From positions 2,356,001 through 2,420,000 of the forward strand of contig NZ_CP028365.1 in NCBI RefSeq assembly GCF_003033925.1: a stretch of 64,000 nucleotides of DNA. Direction: 5' to 3'. Below the pieces are notes generated by a model, which did no database searches, was not told where the DNA came from, and worked only from the letters and a program-made list of their open reading frames with translations. This DNA comes from Tannerella serpentiformis. GTDB lineage: Bacteria > Bacteroidota > Bacteroidia > Bacteroidales > Tannerellaceae. The position numbers and the translations under genes were made by a program. Numbering within the stretch: position 1 is the first letter of the stretch; each line of letters begins with the position of its first letter. Below, piece after piece: positions 44,640 through 51,338 of the stretch.

Positions 44640-44705
44640 CCTGCTCCTACTTTCTACTACTTCAAACTACTTCTCACTACCCTTTACTACTTCTCACTAC
44701 CCGTT
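44640..44705 (-). repeat. GGGTAGTGAGAAGTAGT short repeats over the BtrH-like 3' end
   Basis: On the minus strand GGGTAGTGAGAAGTAGT occurs twice at about 20-bp spacing, followed by decayed copies. The first copy codes for the last residues of the BtrH-like protein and the second supplies its TAG stop. Related to 3072-3210. Confidence 0.7.
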
Positions 44706-45714
44706 CCAGATCCGTGAAGAGTGTACGTTCCATGCCGCCGATGGCCTTCAGATCGGCGCCGAGCGTGCGGTAGTCAACGTCGGCCGACGAGCGGTTCTTG
44801 CAGACGCGCCCGGCGTTGGCGGCGAAGCGTCGCCATTGGTCGCCGATGTCGGTCAGGCGGGCGGATAGCTCGTTGAGGGCGGGGATGCCAGTCACGTCGG
44901 CGGCCTCTTGCAGGAAGGCGGCGTAGAGGAAGCGGAAGCCGGCGCCGCCGGTGCCGATCTCCTCCATCATGCGGATCAGTTGCGCCAAATGGAGCGCGGC
45001 TCGCTTTGGCCCGTACTGCTGCGGGAAGCGGGGGATTTGTCGGCCGAGATAGTCGAACGTGTTGATGCCCACCCAAGGCATCGGCCCGGGCTGATGGATC
45101 ATGCGGTTGCAGTTCGTGAGGATGGCGCGGCGCACAAGCGGCGGCAGGTCGGGCGTGTGCCGGGGCAGCGAGCGGATGTAGTAGAGCTTGCCCATGGGCG
45201 GATAGGTGCCGCGGGCGAAGCGGGCGCGCATCATGTCGCGCGCCGAGAGTCGCACCTTCTCCATCGCGATCGGGTCGCTGACCAGGTAGTCGTCGCCATC
45301 CTTGCCAAAGACGGCAATGTTGTGCGCATTGAAATGGAAGCGGTATTCCGCAGGCATGTAGGGCAGGAAGTACATGCTCACCACGACGCCCGTGGGTGTG
45401 CCCTCGGCCAGCAGGCGGTCGAGCTTGCGTTCGGCCCGCGAGTGGTTGAAGTAGATGTGTTGCCGCGTACCGAAGCCGAGCAGGCGCGTGGTGCGTGAGA
45501 AGATCATGCCGGGCAGGGGGCGGAACGACGTCACGGGGAAGCCGGCCAGGCGGACGAAGGGCAGATGGACGAAGTAGAGCGAGGCGGAGAGGCCGAAGAC
45601 GAGCGGCTCGGAGTAGTCGTAGCCGTAGAAATGCAGCAGGTTGCGGGTGACGCCATTCTCGCAGTGGGCGCTGGGGCGGTGGTCAAAAGCTATTTCAATC
45701 GAAGACGTTTGCAT
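44677..45714 (-). CDS. BtrH N-terminal-like (C39 fold) acyltransferase
   Basis: 345 residues from the ATG at 45712-45714. The N-terminal BtrH-like domain has the catalytic Cys in SAHCENGVTRNLLHFYG and, about 130 residues on, the His and Asp of AHNIAVFGKDGDDYLVSDP, the arrangement of a papain/C39-like acyl transfer site. The C-terminal half (from about residue 205) is helical and matches the DUF4872-type partner domain. BtrH transfers an acyl group from an acyl carrier protein in butirosin synthesis, so transfer of an acyl or aryl unit is expected here. An in-frame upstream extension to 45870 is rejected. Confidence 0.85.
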   Translation of the reverse strand: MQTSSIEIAFDHRPSAHCENGVTRNLLHFYGYDYSEPLVFGLSASLYFVHLPFVRLAGFPVTSFRPLPGMIFSRTTRLLGFGTRQHIYFNHSRAERKLDRLLAEGTPTGVVVSMYFLPYMPAEYRFHFNAHNIAVFGKDGDDYLVSDPIAMEKVRLSARDMMRARFARGTYPPMGKLYYIRSLPRHTPDLPPLVRRAILTNCNRMIHQPGPMPWVGINTFDYLGRQIPRFPQQYGPKRAALHLAQLIRMMEEIGTGGAGFRFLYAAFLQEAADVTGIPALNELSARLTDIGDQWRRFAANAGRVCKNRSSADVDYRTLGADLKAIGGMERTLFTDLERVVRSSKG

Positions 45715-45866
45715 AGCAGCGCATCTGCTGCGTTGCCTTCGACACTCTGGCTCGGTTATGTACTTAAGTACACTCCCTTCGCCATCGGTCTCGGACGCCT
45801 TGCATCTGCACCACTCTGCAAAGTCTCTCATTGCTCCGCAATGGAGCTCTTTTTCAAAGACCTCCA
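45715..45866. promoter_or_regulatory. intergenic segment with 14-bp perfect palindrome
   Basis: TGTACTTAAGTACA at 45759-45772 is a perfect palindrome, of operator-like size. GCTCCGCAATGGAGC near 45834-45848 is a second inverted repeat. The segment is open in the BtrH-like frame but has no start signal of its own. Confidence 0.45.
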
Positions 45867-46262
45867 TCACACACTCCTCAGTTCGTCCACGGTGATGCGC
45901 AGCGCGTCGGCATATCGCTCCAGGGTGCGGTCGTCGAGCTGCATAAAGGCGTCGTAGGTGAGGTGTTTCTTCACCTTGCGTTTGGGTATGTCGGCGTAGG
46001 CGGCCAGCATGCTGACGTCTTGCAGGTTCTTCGTCATGTGGTAAGCCAGCGGACTGGCCTCGTGGCGGAGCACCTGCTCGCGGATGGCCTCGCAGGAGGC
46101 GCGGATGTCGTCCCAGACGAGCTCCAGCACATCATTCTTCACCGTCCAGCCGTCGCTGACGACGCTCTGGTAGCGCCCGTCCTCATCGACGGCATACGCC
46201 ACGTCGCGGATCACGCCGCCGGCCATGTATTTTAAGTCTTGGGGTACTTCGTTTATCGTCAT
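45867..46262 (-). CDS. small conserved-looking protein with HTH-like C-terminus
   Basis: 131 residues, soluble, no Cys-based motif. The N-terminal half is Asp/Val-rich (VAYAVDEDGRYQSVVSDGW). The C-terminal 45 residues (MLAAYADIPKRKVKKHLTYD to the end, finishing YADALRITVDELRSV) read like a Cro/C1-type helix-turn-helix. The family is not recognised. It lies between array E and the BtrH-like gene on the cluster strand, so it may be the cluster's regulator or an accessory subunit of the acyltransferase. Confidence 0.65.
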   Translation of the reverse strand: MTINEVPQDLKYMAGGVIRDVAYAVDEDGRYQSVVSDGWTVKNDVLELVWDDIRASCEAIREQVLRHEASPLAYHMTKNLQDVSMLAAYADIPKRKVKKHLTYDAFMQLDDRTLERYADALRITVDELRSV

Positions 46263-46297
46263 CTCTTATGCGTTTTGTTCTAATCATTCATGAAAGC

Positions 46298-46860
46298 GTT
46301 TGCGGGAACTCCGCAAGTGCCTCCGAAAAACTTTTTGGAGTTTGCAGGAACCCCGCAAGTGCCTCGAAAAACTTTTTGGCGTTTGCGGGAACTCCGCAAG
46401 TGCCTCGAAAAACTTTTTGGCGTTTGCGGGAACTCCGCAAGTGCCTTGAAAAACTTTTTGGTGTTTGCGGGAACCCCGCAAGTGCCTCGAAAAACTTTTT
46501 GGCGTTTGCAGAAGTTCTGCAAGCTCCGATTTCTCCTTTTTGGCGTTTGCAGAAGTTCTGCAAGCTCCATTTTTCTCTTTTGGGCATTTGCAGAAGTCCT
46601 GCAAGCTCCATTTTTCTCTTTTGAGCATTTGCAGAAGTTCTGCAAGCTCCGATTTCTCCTTTTTGGCGTTTGCAGAAGTTCTGCAAACTCCATTTTCTTC
46701 TTTTGGGCATTTGCAGAAGTTCTGCAAGCTCCATTTTTCTCTTTTGGGCATTTGCAGGAGTTCTGCAAGCTCCATTTTTCCCTTTTGGGCGTTTGCAGAA
46801 GTTCTGCAAGCTCCATTTTTCCCTTTGGGGTCTTTGCAGGAACGCTGCAAACGTTTTCGG
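46298..46860. repeat. tandem array E, 41-bp period, stem-loop units
   Basis: About fourteen units. Starts measured at 46298, 46340, 46381, 46422, 46463, 46504, 46545 and 46586: one 42-bp step, then 41 throughout. Two subtypes: GTTTGCGGGAACTCCGCAAG and GTTTGCAGAAGTTCTGCAAG, each followed by a different 21-bp tail. The inverted repeat TTGCGG/CCGCAA in one is TTGCAG/CTGCAA in the other, so both arms changed together. Confidence 0.93.
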
Positions 46861-46877
46861 AAGACTAACGAGAGGGT

Positions 46878-48023
46878 TTATACCACCGTCAGCAGCGCGT
46901 AGGAATACGAGAAGCGGGCGCTCTCGGGCACCATCAGCAGGATGCGTTGCCCGGGCCGCAGTCGCCCCGTCTGGCGCAGCCCGTCGAGCATGGCGAAGGC
47001 CGAGACAGAGGCCACGTTGCCGATCTCGGGCAGGTTGACGTACCAGCGTTCGGCGGGGATGTCGTATCCCATACGCTCCAGCTCGGCCTCGATCTTCTTC
47101 TTGAAATACATCGACGAGAGGTGCGGCAGGAACCAGTCGACCGACGAGAGATCGAAGGCGCGCTTTTTCATTACCCGGCGGAGGAAGTCGCCGCCCAGCG
47201 TGATGATGTTGCGCTCCAGGATGCGCGTGTCCTGCTTCAGGGCGAAGAGCGATCGCGACAGCCATTCGGCCTCGGGGTGTTGCGCCCAACCGACGAGCTG
47301 CCCCTCGGCGTCCTTCTCCCCACCGGCATACATGCACGTCTCCACCCGATCGGCGTACGACGTGCCCTCGATCCATTCGATGCGGAAGGCCAGCCGACCG
47401 TCCGTCGGCGGTTCGTACCCGAGCAACAGCGCCGCGCTGCCGTCCGACAGCATCCAGCGCAGAAACTCCTTTTCGAAGGCCAAGATAGGCTTCTCCATCA
47501 GCTGGTCGATCAGCTCCGCCTCCCGTTCGAAATAACGCGCCTGCATCCAGGCCGAGAGTCGCTCCGAAGCCACGCACACGGCCCGCTGGGCGTCGCCCGT
47601 GCGCATCGAGAGCCAGGCGTACTTCAGCGCGTGCATACCCGTGCAACACGATCCGGCGAAGGAGACCACCTCCGCGCCGCCATCGCCACCGAGTGCGCCG
47701 TGCACCATCACGCCGTGCGAGGGCATGAGCTGTTCGGGCGAGGCGGTGCCGCAGGCCAGCAGGTCGATGTCCGAGGGCGTCATCGCGGCCTCCGCGAGCA
47801 GATGTCGCACGGCCAGCGCGGCCATCTCGACGTTCGTGTGCGTCACGCGGCCGCTCTTGTCTAATGCGTAATAGCGGCTGCGGATGCCGTTCTTCTCTAA
47901 AACCAATCGCTTGGCGATGGACGATTTCGGATTAACGAGTCCGATATAATCCTCCATCTCTTCGTTGCGCACCGGCGCGTTGGGGAAGAAGGTGGAGAGG
48001 TGGGTGATATAGATGTATTCCAT
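46878..48023 (-). CDS. DarB-like 3-oxoacyl-ACP synthase III
   Basis: 381 residues, KAS III thiolase fold. The nucleophile is in SFAGSCCTGMHALK (near residue 123), the His in WFLPHLSS (near residue 298) and the Asn in LPEIGNVASVS (near residue 336). The DarB branch condenses two beta-keto acyl chains into a cyclohexanedione in dialkylresorcinol synthesis. It is followed downstream by array E and preceded by a DarA-like gene, which supports the assignment. Confidence 0.85.
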   Translation of the reverse strand: MEYIYITHLSTFFPNAPVRNEEMEDYIGLVNPKSSIAKRLVLEKNGIRSRYYALDKSGRVTHTNVEMAALAVRHLLAEAAMTPSDIDLLACGTASPEQLMPSHGVMVHGALGGDGGAEVVSFAGSCCTGMHALKYAWLSMRTGDAQRAVCVASERLSAWMQARYFEREAELIDQLMEKPILAFEKEFLRWMLSDGSAALLLGYEPPTDGRLAFRIEWIEGTSYADRVETCMYAGGEKDAEGQLVGWAQHPEAEWLSRSLFALKQDTRILERNIITLGGDFLRRVMKKRAFDLSSVDWFLPHLSSMYFKKKIEAELERMGYDIPAERWYVNLPEIGNVASVSAFAMLDGLRQTGRLRPGQRILLMVPESARFSYSYALLTVV

Positions 48024-48069
48024 TGTTGGGGATGTTTAGGTGTTGGGGATGTTTAGCTGTTTAGGCGTT

Positions 48070-48178
48070 GGGGGCGTTGCCCCCGGGCCCCACTCCTTTT
48101 CTTTCCTTGATGAAAGAAAAGGAGGCAAAAGAAAATCAAGGCACCAGGGGTGCCGGCCAAGTTTGCCGGGTACATGTA
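48070..48178 (+). repeat. dispersed composite element abutting the DarA-like stop
   Basis: GGGGGCGTTGCCCCCGGGCC, then hairpin CCTTTTCTTTCCTTGATGAA/GAAAGAAAAGG, CAAAAGAAAATCAAGGCACC, and GGCCAAGTTTGCCGGGTACA. It ends one base before the DarA-like stop codon. 48024-48069 holds GGGGATGTTTAG-type short repeats. Confidence 0.75.
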
Positions 48179-49102
48179 TTAGGACAATTCGTAGCATACT
48201 TCTTGGCGGGCCTTCTTTAACGCGGCGCGGCGCAGTGGGTAGGTGAGTCCATAAAACAGTAGGCCGAAGGGGGAGACGGCGTATAACACGAAAAAGAGGT
48301 AGGCCTTGAAGAGCCGCAGCCGTCCCTGCCGACGCGGATCGCCCGCGCCGCCCCGATGCCGTACGAAGTGGGCCCAACGGCCCCACATGCGGTAGCCGTT
48401 GCGCTCAATAAAGTAGAGCTGGGGAATGAAGGTGACGGCGCCCTCGCGCATGAGTCGCTCCTGAAGCTGCTCCCACTGCCCGTCGTAGAGCGTGCGGAGG
48501 AGGATGAGGCCGAAGCGATCGGCGTCGGCCACGTCGCGCTGCGAGACGCCCGCGGCGGGCAAGAGGCGAGTGGCCTCCTTGCGTCCGTAGAACAGCCAGC
48601 GGATGATGGTCAGCACGCTGACGAGGTTCGGCGCACGGTCGTGCAGCTCGATGAAGCCGACGTAGCGGGCGCCAATCTCGCGCAGGTAACGACGCGTTTC
48701 GCTTTGCGTCATCACCCACATGTTGCGGCAACCGTTGACAAAGACGACGGGTCGGCCGTGGAGGTAGGCGCGCACATCGGGCGACTGGAAGAAGGCGTGC
48801 AGCGGCGTGGAGAGCGAGAGGTACCAGCTTTGACCGACCACGAGGACGAGGTCGGCCTCGGCCACCGCACCGCTCAGATCCACCGGCTCGATGGCGCAGG
48901 CAATGCCGAGGCGCGACTCGGGAAAGACTTGAAAGAAGGCCTCCGACGACCACGGGTAGGGGTAAGCCGTCACGGGGCGGATCTCCTGCGTAACGACCCG
49001 ACAGCCGGCCGCCTCAAGCGGCGCACAGAGGCTCCGGGCGATGGCGAGTGCCTGCCCGGTCTGGGTGTAATAAAAGACTGCAACCGTGAGTGTGCGTGCC
49101 AT
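48179..49102 (-). CDS. DarA-like dialkylresorcinol condensing enzyme (flavodoxin-like)
   Basis: 307 residues from the ATG at 49100-49102. The first 20 residues are a flavodoxin-type FMN loop (VAVFYYTQTGQALAIARSL). A second flavodoxin-like block is VVGQSWYLSLSTPLHAFF, followed by VVFVNGCRNMWV. The C-terminus has one or two hydrophobic helices (YLFFVLYAVSPFGLLFYG), so the protein is probably membrane-associated. This architecture matches proteins annotated as dialkylresorcinol condensing enzyme DarA in Bacteroidetes. Placed 20 bp after the radical SAM gene. Confidence 0.8.
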   Translation of the reverse strand: MARTLTVAVFYYTQTGQALAIARSLCAPLEAAGCRVVTQEIRPVTAYPYPWSSEAFFQVFPESRLGIACAIEPVDLSGAVAEADLVLVVGQSWYLSLSTPLHAFFQSPDVRAYLHGRPVVFVNGCRNMWVMTQSETRRYLREIGARYVGFIELHDRAPNLVSVLTIIRWLFYGRKEATRLLPAAGVSQRDVADADRFGLILLRTLYDGQWEQLQERLMREGAVTFIPQLYFIERNGYRMWGRWAHFVRHRGGAGDPRRQGRLRLFKAYLFFVLYAVSPFGLLFYGLTYPLRRAALKKARQEVCYELS

Positions 49103-49122
49103 TCTGTGTGGGTCTCCGTCGG

Positions 49123-50403
49123 TCAGCTGGCTTTGATGTTGCGGACTACGTCGCGGCCGAACGACTTGTTGGCCAACGCGCGATTGCGGGGGCGGAAGGT
49201 GCCGTCCTCCATCTCGCGCATGACGACTTGCGTGAAGAGGCGGAACATCTTCTGCTCCTGACTCTCGTCGTGATAGAACGTGTCCCAGGCGTATTCGTAA
49301 AGCTCTTGGAGCCGTTCGGCGGACATCTGTTTGGGGTGGAAGACGACCTGTCCGGCGTTGTAGTGATCCCAATCGAAGTCGAAGATGCGCCCCTGACGGA
49401 GGTAGTCGTCGTAGCCCTTGGTGTGGGGGAAGGGCGTCATGACGGTGAACTCGGCCAGGTCGAGGTCGATCTCGAGGAGAAAGTCGATGAGGCGCTTGAT
49501 GTCGTCTTCGGACTGGTTGTCGAGGCCCAGCAGGATGGTGCCTTCGACGCCGATGCCGTGGTCGTGGTAACGCTTGACGCGCTCGCGGATGTAGTTCGAG
49601 GTGTCGTAGACGGCCTGATAGACGTACCAGGCGCCGGCCTGTGCGGCCAGGTCGAGCACCTTCGGATCGTCCTCGATGGTGTGGCTGATCCACTTCTTTT
49701 TGAAGGGGATCATCTCGCGAAAGAGATCCATCTCCCACTGCTTGTTTTGGGCCAGTGAGTTGTCGACGATGAAGAGGCGGTTGTTGTCGATCGAGGCGAG
49801 GTCTTCGATCACCTTATCCATCGGCCGGGGGCGGAAGATGCGCCCGCCGAGGTAGGTCACGGCGCAGGGATAGCAGCTGAAACGGCAGCCGCGCGAGGCG
49901 TGAAAGAGGTCGACCATCTGCACGCCCTTATGGTTGTAGAGGTGGCGCTTGTAGAGGTCGTGGCGGGCGGGGCCGACGTCCTCGATGGCCGGCTGGCGGG
50001 TCATGTAGTTATAGACGCGCTTGAGACAGCCGCGGCGGAAGTCGTCGATCACCTCCTGCATGCGGCCCTCGGATTCGCCGAGGAAGACGGCGTCGGCATG
50101 CTCCATCGTCTCTTCGGCGTGCAGCATGGTCGATATGCCCCCGAAGAGCACCTTTTTGCCGCGTCGGCGGTATTCGTCCGCGATGGCCCAGCCGCGTTTG
50201 ACCTGCGTGCTGAGCATCATGGATATGGCTACGAGGTCGCACGCCTCGTCATAGTCGAGCGCTTCGACATTCTCGTCCGTGAACGACACGTCGACGTCCT
50301 CGGGCAAGGTGGCTGCAAACACGACCGGCCCGTGTGGGGGCAGGTTGAATGTGGTTTGGCCCTTTAGTTTCTTCCATTTCGGATAGATCAATTTCAGCTT
50401 CAT
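49123..50403 (-). CDS. B12-binding-domain radical SAM protein
   Basis: 426 residues. The N-terminal 130 residues have the cobalamin-domain pattern (LVAISMMLSTQV, KVLFGGISTMLHAEE) though the DxHxxG motif is not obvious. The radical SAM cluster motif is CRFSCYPC (CxxxCxxC) at about residues 175-182, and TILLGLDNQSEDD fits the SAM-binding region. First gene of the cluster, with its own promoter. Chemistry is unknown: methylation, oxidation or C-C bond formation on the lipid product are all possible. Confidence 0.85.
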   Translation of the reverse strand: MKLKLIYPKWKKLKGQTTFNLPPHGPVVFAATLPEDVDVSFTDENVEALDYDEACDLVAISMMLSTQVKRGWAIADEYRRRGKKVLFGGISTMLHAEETMEHADAVFLGESEGRMQEVIDDFRRGCLKRVYNYMTRQPAIEDVGPARHDLYKRHLYNHKGVQMVDLFHASRGCRFSCYPCAVTYLGGRIFRPRPMDKVIEDLASIDNNRLFIVDNSLAQNKQWEMDLFREMIPFKKKWISHTIEDDPKVLDLAAQAGAWYVYQAVYDTSNYIRERVKRYHDHGIGVEGTILLGLDNQSEDDIKRLIDFLLEIDLDLAEFTVMTPFPHTKGYDDYLRQGRIFDFDWDHYNAGQVVFHPKQMSAERLQELYEYAWDTFYHDESQEQKMFRLFTQVVMREMEDGTFRPRNRALANKSFGRDVVRNIKAS

Positions 50404-50432
50404 CTCTGACTGTATTTACTGTGAAAAGCGCG

Positions 50433-50440
50433 CAAATGTA
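50433..50440 (-). promoter_or_regulatory. -7 box of the DarA/DarB cluster
   Basis: TACATTTG on the minus strand, matching TAnnTTTG, 30 bp before the radical SAM ATG. It is the only good promoter box found upstream of the cluster genes. Confidence 0.55.
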
Positions 50441-50459
50441 ACCGTCTGCGGGCGTCTGC

Positions 50460-50545
50460 GAATTTGGCCGGGTACATATAGGGGCGCAAAAGCATACGCC
50501 CTACGTGTACCCGGGTAGGGGCGTATTGCATACGCCCCATTGCAC
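50460..50545. repeat. dispersed GGGGCG palindromes next to array F
   Basis: AATTTGGCCGGGTACATATA, then GGGGCGCAAAAGCATACGCC, then GGGGCGTATTGCATACGCCC. The last is identical to the palindrome of field H. Confidence 0.75.
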
Positions 50546-50554
50546 AGCCTCGTC

Positions 50555-50985
50555 GCAGTGTGTGAAATGACCACGCAACACCTGCGCAGCGTCGTCGCAG
50601 TGTGTGAAACGACTATGCAACACCTGCACAGCCCCGCTGCAGTGTGCGAAACGGCCACGCAACACCTGCGCAACCCCGCCGCAGTGTGTGAAACGATCAC
50701 GCAACACCTGCGCAGCCCCTTCGCAGTGTGCGAAACGACCATGCAACATCTGCACAGCCCTTTCGCAATGTGTGAAATGACTACGCAACACCTGCGCGGC
50801 GTCGTCGCAGTGTGTGAAACGACTACGCAACACCTGCACAGCGTCGTCGCAGTGTGTGAAATGACCATGCACCACCTGCATAGCCTCGTCGTAGTGTGTG
50901 AGACGACCATGCACCACCTGCACAGCCTCGTCGTAGTGTGTGAGACGACCACGCAACACCTGCGCAGCCCTTTCGTAATGTGCGC
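50555..50985. repeat. tandem array F, 42-bp period
   Basis: GCAGTGTG starts at 50555, 50597, 50639 and 50681 and continues to about 50985, eleven units. The unit also contains ACGCAACACCTGCGCAGC, and GTCGT/ACGAC arms flank the GCAGTGTGTGAA core. It lies between the divergent radical SAM and TonB-receptor genes. Confidence 0.92.
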
Positions 50986-50994
50986 CCCAACCCG

Positions 50995-51240
50995 GGGACA
51001 ATCATTCATCCCTGCGGGATGTCTGGGGGGCGAATGCAATTCGCCCCTACACGGGTACCCGGCCAAACTTCGCTGCCCCCGCAGGGGCCGCCCCTACCAC
51101 GGGGACAATCATTCATCCCTGCGGGATGTCTGGGGGGCGTATGCTTTTGCGCCCCTACATGTATCCGGCAAACTTCGCTGCCCCCGCAGGGGCCGCCCCT
51201 ACCCGGGTACAATCATCTGGCCCCGGGTTATCCGGCAAAC
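50995..51240. repeat. two copies of the dispersed composite element
   Basis: Copy 1: GGGACAATCATTCATCCCTG, GGGGGGCGAATGCAATTCGC, CCCCTACACGGGTACCCGGC, CAAACTTCGCTGCCCCCGCA. Copy 2 has the same modules with GGGGGGCGTATGCTTTTGCG. A third, partial copy follows (ACCCGGGTACAATCATCTGG). Confidence 0.85.
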
Positions 51241-51280
51241 TTCGCCGGCGTCCGCAGACGCCCCCTCCCAATTATTAGGG

Positions 51281-51313
51281 ATTGTGAATGCGTAGCGCCC
51301 TGTCCTACCTTTG
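51281..51313 (+). promoter_or_regulatory. promoter of the TonB receptor operon
   Basis: ATTG at 51281-51284, 21-bp spacer, TACCTTTG at 51306-51313: one mismatch from TTTG-N19-21-TAnnTTTG. Leader about 20 nt to the ATG at 51339. The ATG at 51288 would be upstream of the transcript start. Confidence 0.6.
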
Positions 51314-51338
51314 CGGCCCTATTTTTAACGTGAATAGC

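Noticed and set aside
45715-45870. 52-residue N-terminal extension of the BtrH-like protein
   Set aside because: Contains palindromic intergenic DNA and lacks similarity to the BtrH domain; the ATG at 45714 fits the domain start.
46280-46868. Cys/Leu-rich repeat ORFs (QKFCKLHFS, CRTSANAQK types) over array E
   Set aside because: A 41-bp unit without stops is open in all frames; both strands show the same effect, so coding is not supported.
46288-47649. Large minus-strand ORF of 453 residues
   Set aside because: It is an alternative frame of the DarB-like gene running into array E; the DarB frame has all catalytic motifs.
50555-50985. CRISPR-like array
   Set aside because: Repeats are contiguous with no unique spacers between them and no cas gene is present. 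The same applies to arrays A, B, D, E, G and I.
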